Source of the DNA: Liolophura sinensis
Taxonomy: Eukaryota; Mollusca; Polyplacophora; Chitonida; Chitonidae
Direction of reading: 5' to 3'
NCBI RefSeq assembly: GCF_032854445.1
Contig: NC_088295.1
Location: forward strand, 82,752,644-82,816,643
Length of the DNA: 64,000 nucleotides
The notes under the pieces are model-generated. The model saw nothing but the letters and a program-made list of their open reading frames with translations, made no database searches and was not told where the DNA came from. A program made the position numbers and the translations under genes. This document shows positions 36,001-51,212 of the stretch, one piece after another. Within the stretch, counting starts at the first letter, position 1, and each line of letters opens with the position of its first letter.

Positions 36001-39000
36001 TAGTTTATATGGCTCGGCATGGTGGATATTCCATACATTTGATTTATTTATTTGATTGGTGTTTTACGCCGTACTCAAGAATATTTCACTTATACGACGG
36101 CGGCCAGCATTATGGTGGGAGGAAACCGGGCAGAGCTCGGGGGAAACCCACGACCATCCGCAGGTTGCTGGCAGACCTTCCCACGTACGGCCGGAGAGGA
36201 AGCCAGCATGAGCTGGACTTGAACTCACAGCGACCGCATTGGTGAGAGACTCCTGGGTCATTACGCTGTGCTAGCGCGCTAACCGACTGAGCCACGGAAG
36301 CCCCCAATATTCCATACAAGGTAAAGACTAGTTTATACGGCTCCGCAGGGTGGATATCACATACAAGGTCATGACCGATTTATATGTCTTTGCATGGTGA
36401 ATATCTCATACAAGGTAGAGATTAGTTTATATGGCTCCGCATGATGGATATCCCATAGAAGGTAATGCCTAGTTTGTATGGCTCCGCATGGTCGATATCA
36501 CATACAAGGTAATAACCTATTTATAAGAGTCCCGCATGATGGATATCCCATACAAGGTAATGACTAGTTTATATGGCTCCGCATGGTGGATATTCCATAC
36601 AAGGTAAAGACTATTTTATATGGCTCCGCACGATGGATATCACATTCAAGGTAATGACCGATTTATATGTCTCCGCATGGTGAATATCTCATACAAGGTA
36701 AAGACTATTTTATATGGCTCCGCGTGAAGGATATTCCATACAAACCCATGACTAGTTTATCTGGCTCCACATGATGGATATCACATTCAATGTAATGACC
36801 AATTTATGTGGCTCCGCATGATGGATATCACACACAAGGTAATGACCAATTTATATGGCTCCGCATGGTAAATATCTCATACAAGGTAAAGATTAGTTTA
36901 TGTGGCTCCGCATGATGGATATCACATTCAATGTAATGACCAATTTATATGGCTCCGCATGATGGATATTCCATACAAAACCATGACTAGTTTATCTGGC
37001 CCCGCATGATGGATATCACATTCATTGTAATGACCAATTTATATGGCTCCGCATGATGGATATTCCATACAAAACCATGACTAGTTTGTCTGGCTCCGCA
37101 TGATGGATATCACATTCAATGTAATGACTAGTGGAATGTCTAGTGGACACCCTATTTAAAGGCGGGGTATTTTGTCTGATGCGGGATAATAAATCTGACT
37201 GATGGCAAGGTAAACACCTGACTTCATCTGGGCGATATCTCTTACATGATGGTAACATATCTACAGTACTCCTGATGCATTTGTTTGGACTTTACAATAT
37301 ACAATAAAAGATAATGCATGCTCATGTTGTCCCATCTGGGCAATATCTCATACAAGATAATGAAATGTTTTGCTTTTTTTTCGACTGAGCGGTGTTGCAT
37401 ACAAGATAACGACATTTTATATGGCACGGGTTGGGGGATATCCCAAACAAGTTAATGGTCATGTTACATGGTGTAGATACCATATCAAGTACTGATACTT
37501 ATTTGCTACGATAGGTTGATGTCCAATATAAGATATATGGCGTGTACTAGGATGTTTAAATTAAGAAATCTTTTTTAGTCAAAAAGCATTGTACTTCAGA
37601 CTAAGATGTCAAAATTTCTGTCAGGCTTAGAACCGCCATGTAAGTTCTGTAAATTGTCCAATTGCTCCTATGACATGTTCTTGGCCTGAGCCGTAATAAA
37701 CTTACTTACTTACTGTCATTGCAGCTGAATATTACACGAATCTGTCTTATTAAGTCAGTTCTCAAGCTGGTCAAGAGCGATCCTTCTTCAACTGACCAGA
37801 AGGGAGTGTCTCTTGAAAACAATACAAAATTTATATTGAAGGTTTTGTTACTTTGCAGACGATTCCAAGCAAGACACCCTCTACCAAAACCAAGCAGTTT
37901 CCATTTGTGTATTTGAACGGTGAAGAGATATGTGACAGTAACCTCATCATACGGAAGCTCTCTGATCATTTTTGTAAACCAATAGACAGCCATTTGTCAC
38001 AGGTGGAAAAAGCCATATCTTTGTCATTCATCAGGATGGTTGAAGAGCACACATTTCAGTAGGTCCAAGTATTGATGTGAAAACTATGTGTAAGACCGAT
38101 TACACAGAACAGTCATGTATGTCAGAACATGGGTATGAGATTTGCATGCGGCTTTGAATCATGAGGTTTCTTATGTACCTACTGCGATGCTGTGGTTTAC
38201 CCCAGTAAGTCAGTATTGTCCACTCATGAACCTGACCACTGTCGTATGGGTGAAACATTCTGGAACCTGGTGATCAACACCCATGAAATAAATAGATAGA
38301 ATGACCCTTGGCGCATGCCCATACCGCCCTCAACCTTGGAGACGTAAGGTAGAGCCAAACCCAAGCACTCTTTACATCATCTTCACATTGGCAAGTCATC
38401 TGTAAAACGACGACCGTTCAGTGCAAGGTCTTCAGTATATTAGGACCTACCTGAACAGATGACAACAGCTCATGCTGTTCAGATTCTTGCATGCGAACTT
38501 ATCCATTGAAAATGCGTTTTATTACTTAAGACTGGAATAAAAGCTTCATTCTCATACTAACTTATTTCCGGTTTTTAGATTAGTTAAATTTTATATATTG
38601 GCAGACAATTCATGAAAAACAGTTGAAGAAGAGGTGACATATTTACTACATTGAGACATTGTTTTTAGTTAAATCGGGAGAGCGGAAAGCTGATGGCACA
38701 GTTGCTGGCAAAACCACTATTGTTACGTGCAGGCAGCTCATAAGACAATTGGCCCATACTGTGATTGCATGCTGGATGCATAATTATTCAGATGCAGTCT
38801 CCATCAAGAATAGGGTGAATGGGACAGATGGTTAGACTTGAGCAGCCAGGATTTTTAAACTGCATCTGAACAGAGGAGATGTAGGCCAAGGTGTACAAGC
38901 CTTGATATTATACCGGTCTTACGGAAGGCACACTGCCTTACTTACATGAAAATTTTACTTTCATCAACTACAGACTATGACCTGGTTTATAATCAAATCT

Positions 39001-42000
39001 TAGGCAAATTTCTTCACTTTTCTTGTAAATTGCGTTGCTTTTTGACACTGGGATCAAGGCATTTACGAAATAACAGTAACGGGAAAACTAATTCATTGAG
39101 CTATGTCAAAGTTGGTTGTGGGTTTTCCCCGAGCTCTGTTCGGTTTCCTCCCACCACAATGCTGGCCGTCGGCGCATAGGTGAAATTCTTGAGTGCGACG
39201 TAAAACACCAATCAAATGAATAAAAAAATATGTAACAATGACATTTCCTTCCTTCTAGTTGAAGAAACCGGGAATAATCCCGATCTCCCGGATACTACAT
39301 TGTTTGTATGAACTGACAAAGACATCGTGATCTTTGTTGCAGAGCATATATATGGTACCGTTACGTGCACGCGTCCACTGATTTTTGGGGCTGTTTTAAC
39401 TTCAGCGATCAAGGAGCCGATGTGGTCAAGAGATACAGCTTTGTTGAGAATGTCGTTAAAGAGAACGTAAGTAGACAGTCTATTTAGGCATTGATATGTT
39501 CAGGAAATCTTCGACACCTGTTGGACCCTGCTGGCTGAGGGCGTGTTGGTCTTGCGAGATTCTCACGTCCAACACGTTACTTTGGCCCTTATTTGGAGAG
39601 AGACGGGAGGTTGGATTGGCTCGGTCCGATCAATCGGCTTGGTCACAGGTAAAAAGCAGGTAAGGCTCATAATGATCCGTCTAATTACCGTTCCATAGGT
39701 CTTACCAGCTTCGTCTACAATATTATGGAATGGACGATAAACGATAAACTTGTTTGGTTTTTAGAAAGCAAACAAGTTACGCTCTAATATACATTGTGGT
39801 TTTCGGCTAGGTCGATCAACTTTGGATCATCTTGTCCCATTTGAAATCGGGATGGTTTTATTGAAAACCTTGAAAAGGCCTACGACACCACATGGAAATA
39901 TGGTACTTTAAAGAACCTTTCTGACATGGACATTACAGGGCGATCACCGATATTTATATCAGAGTTTTTAGCTGATCGTCAGTTTAAGATACGGGTGAGG
40001 TCCACTCGTTCTAACTCATGAGCAAGAAATGGTATACCTCATTTCAGTACATTATCGCCAATATTGTTTAGCAAAAAATAAATAGCTTAGCCAAAACATT
40101 AACATCTGTCACGGAGGATTCTTTATATGTGATGGATTTCCTTATATGCTACCTTGCTAAAAAATACGAATAACATCAAACGTCAGCTTTAGCTTTGTCT
40201 CAGTTAGATCGGGAAATGGGCAACTGAAAAGGTTTTAAATTTTCAACATCGAAGACCGCTGGTATGCATTTTCGTTATAAACTGAAATTTCATCTTGACC
40301 CTGATCTAAAATTTCGTGGTAAACACATTAAAATTTTGTGGGTACAATATTTGATAATAAATTATCTTATACACCTCATATGAAACTGCTTTAAGCTAAA
40401 TGTACAAAGGCTCTCGATATAATTAAGGTCGTGTCTAGCACTGATTGGGGCCGGTCTATTTATTTACCCTGTATCGTTCTCTGGTGAGGTCTGAATTGGA
40501 CTAGGGCCCATCATTTACGGTTCCGGTGCTTTTAGACCTCTCCGGTATAGAGTTTATACGTAGAGATAAACGAGCCTTGTTTATATGACGTATGAAAATC
40601 GGCCTTCAATATGCTACAAAGCTTAAAGCTCACCAAACAAACCCTGCCTACGAAGTGTTTTCAATCCATCATATGTAGATCAATTTAATAAAAGTCCCAA
40701 TAAGATCCCTTCGTTCGATCTTCGTATAAGGGACCATATTGTGGAAGCCATCTTTAAGATAGAGATAGCTCCAGTGTCTTTCTCGAGTCCCGCATATACA
40801 AACCCTCTTTTTTTTGCTAAGTTTTGCAGAAATTAAGGCTTATTATCCGGGTAATAAATTCATATATACTGATGGGTCAAAGGATGAGGACAGGGTTGCG
40901 TCCGCGGTTGTCTAGAACAGCGAGTCTCTTCTCTTTGTCTTTCATCCCTTTCTTCAATCTTTTCTGTCGAGGCCAGGGCTATTTTCCTGGCCTTATCATA
41001 TGTTTCTACTGGTGGTCAGCTAAATGTACAAATATGATATGCAGTGACTCTCTCTGCTGACTTTGGCAATAGAGAATAATAAATTTTTAAATCCGTTAAT
41101 CTTTGAAATTTTAGCCCTGTATATAAAACTAATTAGAAGAGGTAAAATTATTGTATTCTGTTGGATACCAAGTCATACTGGTATCCGTGGAAACACAGTC
41201 GTAGACAGAGAGGCAAAAACTATAAAATAGTTAAATAAAAATAAACTAAATAACCCTATATCAACGGTCAAATTACCTTACACTGATTTTCATTCGAACA
41301 TTCTGAAATATATTCGTCACCTTTGGCAGGGTGAATGTAATTTACAGGTGCATAATAAACTGCACACTATTCACCTTGGCATTGGCTATAATTCTTACAT
41401 TCATGTTTTGTCACGAAATGACCAAGTAGTTACAAGAATGCCCAACACGGCACCTCGTTAATGAGGTGCCGTATTGGGCATTCTCGTTTGACACACAATT
41501 ATATTCTTAATGGGAGCAGTGCTCCCGAGAGTGCTGGATGTGATGCTCAATACGACATTAAAACTATCTTAGCTAACTGCATAGACGTTGGTCATGTCCG
41601 GGCAAAGTTCTACACAGTCAGTACTATATTCTGTTTATTTGACAGCATTGATGGCGATGCTGTCACTGAATAATTAAAGCCCATTGGCCTGTGTAATAAA
41701 ATACAGTTTTTCTATATCCAGATAACCCCTATATACATACATAAAGACAATTTTTTAGATTATGTATTATAAAAACGTTATGGTTTTCCGAGGTTTGGTT
41801 CTTTTAACTGTTTTTAATCACGTACGTCTACTTTTTGACAACCACTTATTACGTTGAATAATTTTAGTGTTCGAACATGGTTAGACGTTTCTCGTATCTC
41901 GTTTTTTTTCCTTCTAATTTTCCTACTACAGGTAACACAGAAATCTTGGCATCACGGGATTGGCAGAAAGTCGGCAGACGACATCTATGCAATTGCGGAA

Positions 42001-43057
42001 GCCGATCTTGAAGCTATGTCCTCGTTCCTTGCTGACAAAGATTTCATGATGGGCGATAAAACGTCGTTGGTAAACCACGTATACATGTTGTTCTCAACAG
42101 AACTTTCACCACCTGTAGTCACTTGAATAATAACTATGCTTATTGTGAGCAAATCTGAACATAATACTAAGAATGCTGAATATACTATGATCAAACCTGA
42201 ATATACTGCTAGCAAGCCCGAGTATATCCCGAATAAACCTGAATATAACAAGCCCGAATATATCTACAGCAAACCTAAATATACTATTAACAAGCCTGAA
42301 TATATCCCGAATAAACGTCAATACACTCTGAACAACCCTGAAAAGATCCTGAACAATCCTTTATATTATCTTTACGAAACTGAATATACTGTGGTCAAAC
42401 GTGGGTATGATCTGAACAATGCTAAATACACTCTATACAATCTTGAATATACACTGAATAAACCTTACTTTATTCTGAATAAACCTGAATATATTTATTT
42501 GTTTCTCTATTTGAAAAGTGTTTACGCTGTTCCTAAGAATATATTACTTATATGACGGCGACCAGCGTTATGGGGGGAAGAAACCCGTGGGAAATCCACG
42601 GCCATCCGAAGTTTTCTGGCAGACCTTAGATGTTTGGTCGGAGAGGAAGCCAACATGAGCTTGACGAATTCACAGCGAACGAATTGTTGAGAGGTTCTTG
42701 GGTCCTTGCGCTGCGCTGGCTCGCTAACCACCTGGGTCACGCATGCCCCCTCCAGCTCCAAGAGTGTTATGACGTAAACGACAGCTGTCCAGTGTGACAT
42801 GAAACTGAATTCTTGTAACGTCACCACATAAGGGTAGTATATCATTTTTATTTTTCTATCTGTTTCAGGTGGACTGCGCCTTGTTCGGACACTTTGTCCA
42901 GTTGTTTTACATTCCATTTAATTTTCCGCCAAAGATCCATGCAGAGACAAAATGTCCAAACCTTGTTAGCTTTACAAACCGGATGCGTGACCGATTCTTT
43001 CCTGACTGGGACCAGCGATGTCAGTCAAAGGTTAAGAGTTCTGTAATTTCTTCTTAG
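32927..43057 (+). CDS. FAX/metaxin-like GST-fold protein, six exons (5' end incomplete)
   Basis: Exons: 32927-33018 (tentative), 34648-34816, 37859-38058, 39343-39466, 41932-42069, 42869-43057. All phases match and give at least 303 residues. The family is that of Drosophila failed axon connections (FAX), vertebrate FAXC and nematode CDR proteins: a thioredoxin-like GST-N domain and a helical GST-C domain, often membrane-anchored. Hallmarks are PSISPFALKLETWLRMMD (66-83), the DS of CDSNLII (113-114) in the GST-N end, EEHTFQAYIWYRYV, HGIGRKSADDIYAIAEADL, and a C-terminal VDCALFGHFVQLFY with RMRDRF. The first exon encodes about 22 hydrophobic residues, like the anchor of FAXC. If it is not used, ATG 34658 gives 269 residues. 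The substrate is unknown; FAX acts in axon guidance in flies. The last exon lacks the long acidic tail of FAXC. Intron 2 holds a 47-bp array and intron 4 a LINE relic. Confidence 0.88.
34275..34620. repeat. 49-bp minisatellite upstream of FAX-like exon 2
   Basis: About six or seven diverged copies containing AGCAGAAACCACTGTGACCA, TGTGACAGAATACTG and AAACTCCACGTTA. It ends some 30 bp before the exon at 34648. Confidence 0.9.
34789..37130 (+). repeat. 47-bp minisatellite seeded from an exon-intron junction
   Basis: The unit (GGCTCCGCATGATGGATATC, then CCATACAAGGTAATGAC, then TAGTTTATAT) equals the last 28 coding bases of the exon ending at 34816 plus the first 19 bases of the intron. About 43 copies follow in intron 2, interrupted by a SINE at 36038-36306. 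About twenty copies keep an intact CAAG|GTAA donor-like site. Using any of them would meet a TAA in the first unit (near 34829). Confidence 0.95.
36038..36306 (-). repeat. SINE-A, full length, with 12-bp target-site duplication
   Basis: Complete element on the minus strand, from the AT-rich tail and core to the tRNA-like head (complement CTAACCGACTGAGCCACGGA). It is flanked by ATATTCCATACA at 36026-36037 and 36307-36318, a sequence taken from one minisatellite unit. The insertion is therefore younger than the array. Confidence 0.95.
38215..38300 (+). repeat. SINE-A 3' remnant
   Basis: Degenerate match to the core and tail (CCACTGTCGTATGGGTGAAA, ATGAAATAAATAGAT). Confidence 0.5.
39108..39232 (+). 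repeat. SINE-A fragment, 5' truncated
   Basis: GGTTGTGGGTTTTCCCCGAG through GACGTAAAACACCAATCAAA and an A-rich tail. Confidence 0.85.
39740..41680 (+). mobile_element. Decayed LINE (reverse transcriptase and RNase H)
   Basis: Fragments across frames read as a non-LTR retrotransposon ORF2: DLEKAYDTTWKYG and SEFLADRQFKIRV (reverse transcriptase), then IYTDGSKDEDRVASAVV and FCWIPSHTGIRGN...DREAK (RNase H). Many stops break it. RNase H after RT fits Jockey/I-group LINEs. It lies in intron 4 of the FAX-like gene in the same orientation. A 22-bp-arm hairpin sits near its 3' part. Confidence 0.85.
42136..42515. repeat. Imperfect ~21-bp tandem repeat in FAX-like intron 5
   Basis: Units near AACCTGAATATATCCCGAAT recur about 17 times. 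The period stays close to a multiple of three, so both strands carry open frames (plus strand: KPEYIPN-type repeats). It lies between two confirmed coding exons and I read it as intronic. Confidence 0.75.
42518..42752 (-). repeat. SINE-A
   Basis: Core, body and head all present with substitutions and one small deletion (ATATGACGGCGACCAGCGTT, GAGAGGAAGCCAACATGAGC, GGGTCACGCATGCCCCC). Confidence 0.85.
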
Positions 43058-43336
43058 ACGTTCAACCGGATTATTCTACACCGCGAACAATATTCACAGC
43101 CTTCTATATCAGACCTTACGTGTTTCTTCCAAGAAATTGTTCACAATTGATCTTGGCCCACATTTACAATTACATTCGGCTTGAGTGGTCACTCAGATTC
43201 TACAATTATCGCCACAGATGTCTTCATGTTAAAAAAATATAGTTATATCAACATTATTGTACTTCTGGTCTTAATCCTTTACGGCCCAGTGGGGCTGACG
43301 GTGTACACTACAATTCCCTGTCAATATTTCATCCAG

Positions 43337-43586
43337 AGCCTCTGTGGTGGAACCAGCTCGGCGCAATTACCCAGGCGCCTGTCACCAATGCGGTCGCTGC
43401 GAGTTCAAGTCCAGTTCATGCTGGCTTCCTTTCAGGCCGTACGTGGGAAGGTCTGCCAACAACCTACAGGTGGTCGTGGGTTTCCTTCGGGTTTTGCTCC
43501 ATTCCCACCTACCAGAATGCTGGCCGCCGTCCCATAAGTGAATATTCTTGAGTGCGGGGTACATCACCGATCAAACAAACAAATCA
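43337..43586 (+). repeat. SINE-A
   Basis: Near full length, from AGCCTCTGTGGTGGAACCAG through GCGGTCGCTGCGAGTTCAAG to the tail. The core is shortened. Lies in the probable 3' UTR or flank of the FAX-like gene. Confidence 0.9.
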
Positions 43587-43832
43587 ATGTTTAATCCAGC
43601 GCCCTGATGACATTGACATGGTGTTTCAAAACACAGTCCTTCAATTCATAAATTTCAGAGCTCAAAAGGCATTTTTAGTTCAAAACCCTATTCATGTTGC
43701 TGTTCTTGGGATGTCGTAGAGTGTATAGAACTACTCGAACTTCTGATTGATGATATCTGAGTGAAATTTGACAGGACGATGTGTCAATGTCGTATATAGG
43801 TATCACAATGGGAACAAAATGCGCCCCCTTTT

Positions 43833-43838
43833 AATAAA
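43833..43838 (+). promoter_or_regulatory. Candidate polyadenylation signal of the FAX-like gene
   Basis: First AATAAA noted on the plus strand after the stop at 43057 that is not inside a SINE tail. The 780-bp distance, with a SINE between, makes this tentative. Confidence 0.35.
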
Positions 43839-44530
43839 CCTTTGTTTCAAGTTCTGTGAATGCAGAATATGTTGATAAACAATGGACTTCGTGAAGCCAG
43901 CTCATTTACATTCACCAAATGTCATGTTGACGACAGTCTAGCCAAAGATAAGTCCTTTATATACGAAGCAGTGAAGGAATATATCCCGGTTTACTGAAAT
44001 TAAGAGACTGATGATTCCCAGATGGTACATCTTATCTGGATTTGTATATTTATCAAAAAAAAAAAAAAAAAACAATAACAAGGGCTTCCTGTCCCGATTG
44101 ATTGTATAACAAAAGATGATTTTAATTTTGATATTGTTAACTAACATATATGAATGGTAATATTCCAGATAAACCTCCGTGTGATACATACATATCTCGC
44201 CTAGTTGCATATACTGGAGCGTGTACTATCATCGACGATATCAAGCTGTATCTTAGAGCACTGCTGTTGAAACTTCTGAAGGCTTTACTATCAAGCGCCT
44301 CTATACAACATTCTTAAATTTTGTCAAACAAACCAGCAGATAGCTACGACTTTAAATAATAGCTTGGAAAATCTTTCCCGCTGTACTATTTATGTATGTA
44401 TCTAATACCGCGTAACCCGGGGCTAGGGACAGTATAAACATGTTGGAGTTTTAATATCACCGGTGTGTTTATATGAACAGTTGCAGAAAAGCGTAACTAA
44501 GATACTTTTATAGATACTATTTTATAGATA

Positions 44531-44579
<49 letters not shown>

Positions 44580-44766
44580 CTTTCATGTAACTCTTCTGTC
44601 AAAAATGCATATACTTTTAGAGATTGTGATGCTATTTAAGTAATGAAACTGGTATTTGGGAATTTGACTTTGGGTGTTGTTTACCAGTTGACATCCTGCA
44701 CTGTGTGATTGATAACTATCGCTTACTATTTCAATCACTCCGGTTTCCTCCGCCAATATGTATTTA
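43839..44766. other. Intergenic with simple repeats
   Basis: A poly-A tract (44056-44073) and a TA microsatellite (about 44536-44575). No gene seen. Confidence 0.6.
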
Positions 44767-45040
44767 ATTTATTTTATTATTAATTTATTTTATTGATGTT
44801 TTACGCCATACTCAAGAATATTTCCCTTACACGACGGCGGCCAGCATTATGTTGGGAGAAATCCGATCAGAGCCCGGAGGGAAACCCACGACCATCCGCA
44901 GGTTGCTACCAGACCTTCCCACGTGCAACGTTAGAGGAAGCCAGCGTGAGCTGGGCTAGAACTCATAGCGATCCCATTAGTGGGAGGCTCTTGGGTCATT
45001 GCATCATGATGGCGTGCCACCTCCTTCCGCGCGTAAAAAC
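44767..45040 (-). repeat. SINE-A
   Basis: AT-rich tail, core (GATGTTTTACGCCATACTCA), body (CGACCATCCGCAGGTTGCTA) and a decayed head. Confidence 0.9.
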
Positions 45041-46582
45041 AACAACAATGGTGTAAATAAAATATCATTGAGTATTAAAACAATGAAATGAATTAATACA
45101 ACACCATGGTTCAAATAATTTATAAATGTTCAGGCTTCCGTTTACATCAGCAATACACAGGACCTATTCCAATGTCTAAAACCTTGGTAGGGTGTTGAGT
45201 GTATCAAGGGGGATAACTCTTCAATACATCGCCCTCTGTCCTTATGTCACAGGGAATCACTCAAATCAAGCCATAACTTAGTCCACTATATTAGGTGTAG
45301 CTTTTTGTAATACAATAAATAAGACAGTTGCATACATTGTGAGAAGATAATGTCAAGAAGATGTAAATGTTAGTTATACGCACTTTGGTAAACCAGTGTC
45401 TATGGAAGCGAACAAAAAACAAAACAAAAATTAACAAAAAAAAAAAGAAAAACAAACAAAACAAACATACTAACAAAGCTCCACCGTTGTTGGGTGTTCC
45501 AAATGATGACACCACTATTTCTCCTGTTCGTAAATGTCCTTCAAGTTGATCTAGCGGTTGTGAAATTAATTTGATTTGCTTTGTTTCATTGTGTTAAGAA
45601 ACTTGATAGCCACCATAATAATGCATAAATTAATGCCGAGCTTGCATTGAGGAGTGTCAGCATTGCCATACACTGTAATCACACTCCCTAACTATTCGCA
45701 CAGAAAAGAACTACCCTTAAAATCACATCAGAAGATTTATTATGCTAGAAATTTCAAACGCTCTTTCCTATAATCTAGCACCCACGAGCGTAGTAACTCG
45801 TAGATATATATGTGAGAGGAAATGGCGGAAAGAATCAGTTTGGATTAAGCGATGATTTCTAACAGTTTACAATCGTGAAAATGTCTGTGAATGAAGAGAA
45901 TGTCACAGTTTCACTTGTAATGAAACAAGCAGTACTTCCCACCCCCGCCTTTTTGAAGTGTTTTCAAATGGCTTTGAAACCGGTTAAGACGCGATTTGCG
46001 CGCGCAGGTTTATCTATGAAAAAATCCCATCGTTTGATATAGAATCACTTAGGAGTTTTTCATGCAAATTCTGTCTCTGTCAGATAGTACTGCAGTGATC
46101 TCCGGCGTCACGTGACATTTGTACAAATGAAAAGTATCATAATCTACTACTAATGTGCTTCTTTCTGTAAGTAATTTCCCTGGATTTGTTTCACGGTGAT
46201 CTGCAGTGCCGTACTTAGCATCAATAGAATTCGTGGTTCAAATCCATGTGTAGGTTACATCAATATACATTTATATATTTTGTAGTTATTATATATGTCA
46301 ATTGTCGCCTATATTTGAATTCATAAATTACATAGCTATAATAGGCTATTTATTCTTTTCTGATTAATAATTCATCTGGGGGAAACGGTTAGACGGAAGT
46401 ATTCCTCTCATTGAATTGAGACCATTGTCAGATCAATATGCAGCCTATCAATATACACCGTGTATCAATATACACACGACAACAATCTTGTTCGATCACG
46501 CCTAGAAAACGTCTACATGTACAGGCGTATTCCTGAAAACCTAATTATGAGTTTGGTAATAAGCTCTGTACCATTTAATACA
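45041..46582. other. Intergenic
   Basis: No gene recognised. An A-rich tract lies at about 45413-45465. Confidence 0.5.
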
Positions 46583-46622
46583 CACAGCGACCATACTTAT
46601 TTCAATAAGTATGGTCGCTGTG
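46583..46622. repeat. Perfect 19-bp inverted repeat with a 2-base loop
   Basis: Arms CACAGCGACCATACTTATT and its exact complement, separated only by TC. Confidence 0.95.
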
Positions 46623-46940
46623 AAACTAACGCGAAACCGCCTAACAAACAAGGTGACTAACTGTTCTAGCATAACAGAAACTCATTAAGGACCAAATCCC
46701 CAGTGAACCCACACTCGTCCTGCTTCACGAGAAGGCAGTTACCGCTTATGAGACACCTGGGCAAGGTTTTAAATCAAACCAATAAAAACCGGATTGTATA
46801 GCTCGCCATATACAGCCTTTTTTGTACTATCACATTTGAAGACAAGCGGGATTAAGTATTGCATGAACTGTATCTCGAGTTAAAGCATACCAGAAAGTAG
46901 AAGACAGAACAAAAAGACAGTGTGCTGAGAAACGAAAAGG

Positions 46941-46946
46941 TTTATT
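46941..46946 (-). promoter_or_regulatory. Polyadenylation signal of alpha-tubulin gene 1
   Basis: TTTATT on the plus strand, that is AATAAA on the minus strand, about 66 bases past the stop. Confidence 0.75.
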
Positions 46947-47011
46947 TTCTGACATTACAGCTGGGACAGGTTCACTAACAGGCTGCGCACGTGTGCTGTA
47001 TATACCCGATT

Positions 47012-50048
<3,037 letters not shown>

Positions 50049-50087
50049 GATGGTTAGATGGTCGAATCACAGATGACTCACAAGACT

Positions 50088-50148
50088 GTAAAGTTGTCGG
50101 TGTGAGAAGCAAATGTGAGCCTAACTGCCTATGCACTGGCTTATGTAG
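50088..50148 (-). promoter_or_regulatory. Core promoter and 5' UTR block of alpha-tubulin gene 1
   Basis: On the minus strand a TATA-like CTACATAAG (50148-50140) precedes a block (50121-50088: GGCTCACATTTGCTTCTCAC, then ACCGACAAC.TTAC) that is nearly the same in gene 2. Its distance and position suggest the transcription start falls in this block. Confidence 0.6.
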
Positions 50149-51055
50149 GCGAGCAGCGGGCTATTGTCACCAGGCGTCGTCTGTTACTCACACAAATACA
50201 AAGAAAGTGTGCCGATCCATGATTGGTTTAACTCTCGCGTAGATTTGATACCAAGGTTTAGATTGGTTATCGGTTTCCACGGCGACTCCCGGCACTTGTC
50301 AAGTATTGACCGAGTTATATCCACCGGTAAACATTCCGAACAAATTACATAGCAGCTAAATCGAGTTTTTGGTCGAAGTCTGTGCTGGACGAAGATTACA
50401 GTGGGGAGCGAATGTATGTAATATAAAATCCCCCTTCTTGTTTCATTGTGACTCTTACCATGCTTTACACATTTAAAAGCACGGTAAATAGTGGTCATCT
50501 GAAAAAGTGTAAAGTACTATACATACTTGAGGGTTTATTTCTCACACACGCCACTATACGCTTAACGTGCGATTAATTTAGGCCATATGAAATACACCAC
50601 AAATCTCAAGTGCCTGCATGTAATACTGCCTACCCACGAAACTTTCAACTATAGGAGCCCCACAGACTATCATTTGGGTAACGTGTAAATAACCAGGGAG
50701 GCACTGTTGGTGTGGTTTGAGGATTTTCCGAGTTATACTTGTGCATTAGCCAACACCTTGTGGTATGAATGAGAATGTTTAGTTATTTGTTCTGTTTGCT
50801 TGTGTAACGGATTGATTGCCTGATTTACTGGTTATTTGTTACAAGACGACGGTCAAGTTTGTGAGTGGAAGAAACCTGATTGAACCTGGCTTTGAACGCG
50901 CGATGTCATTGGTCAGGTGTACCACATCACTTGAGGTAATTTGGTTCATTCAGTCACCAGTGGGCCGCGGGTTAGTGACGTAGAGACATGTGTAAGAAAA
51001 CACCCGATATCATCCTCATATTGTACGAAATAAGAGATTTCTGGCCTGTCAGCTT
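50149..51055. other. Upstream flank of alpha-tubulin gene 1
   Basis: No gene recognised between the promoter and a SINE-A fragment. Confidence 0.4.
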
Positions 51056-51212
51056 TTATTTATTCATTATTTATTTAATTGGTGTTTTACGCTGTACTCA
51101 AGAATATTTCACTTATGGGACGGCGGCCAGCATTATGGTAGGAGGAAACCGGGCAGAGCCCGGGGGAACCCACGACCATCGGCAAGTTGCTGGAAGACTG
51201 TCTCACATTCGG
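51056..51212 (-). repeat. SINE-A fragment
   Basis: Tail, core and part of the body (GTGTTTTACGCTGTACTCAA, CGGCCAGCATTATGGTAGGA); the head is missing. Confidence 0.9.

Noticed and set aside
42136-42555. 139-codon frame as a separate gene
   Set aside because: Tandem repeat inside an intron between two well-supported coding exons, with both strands open. Kept as a low-interest finding only.
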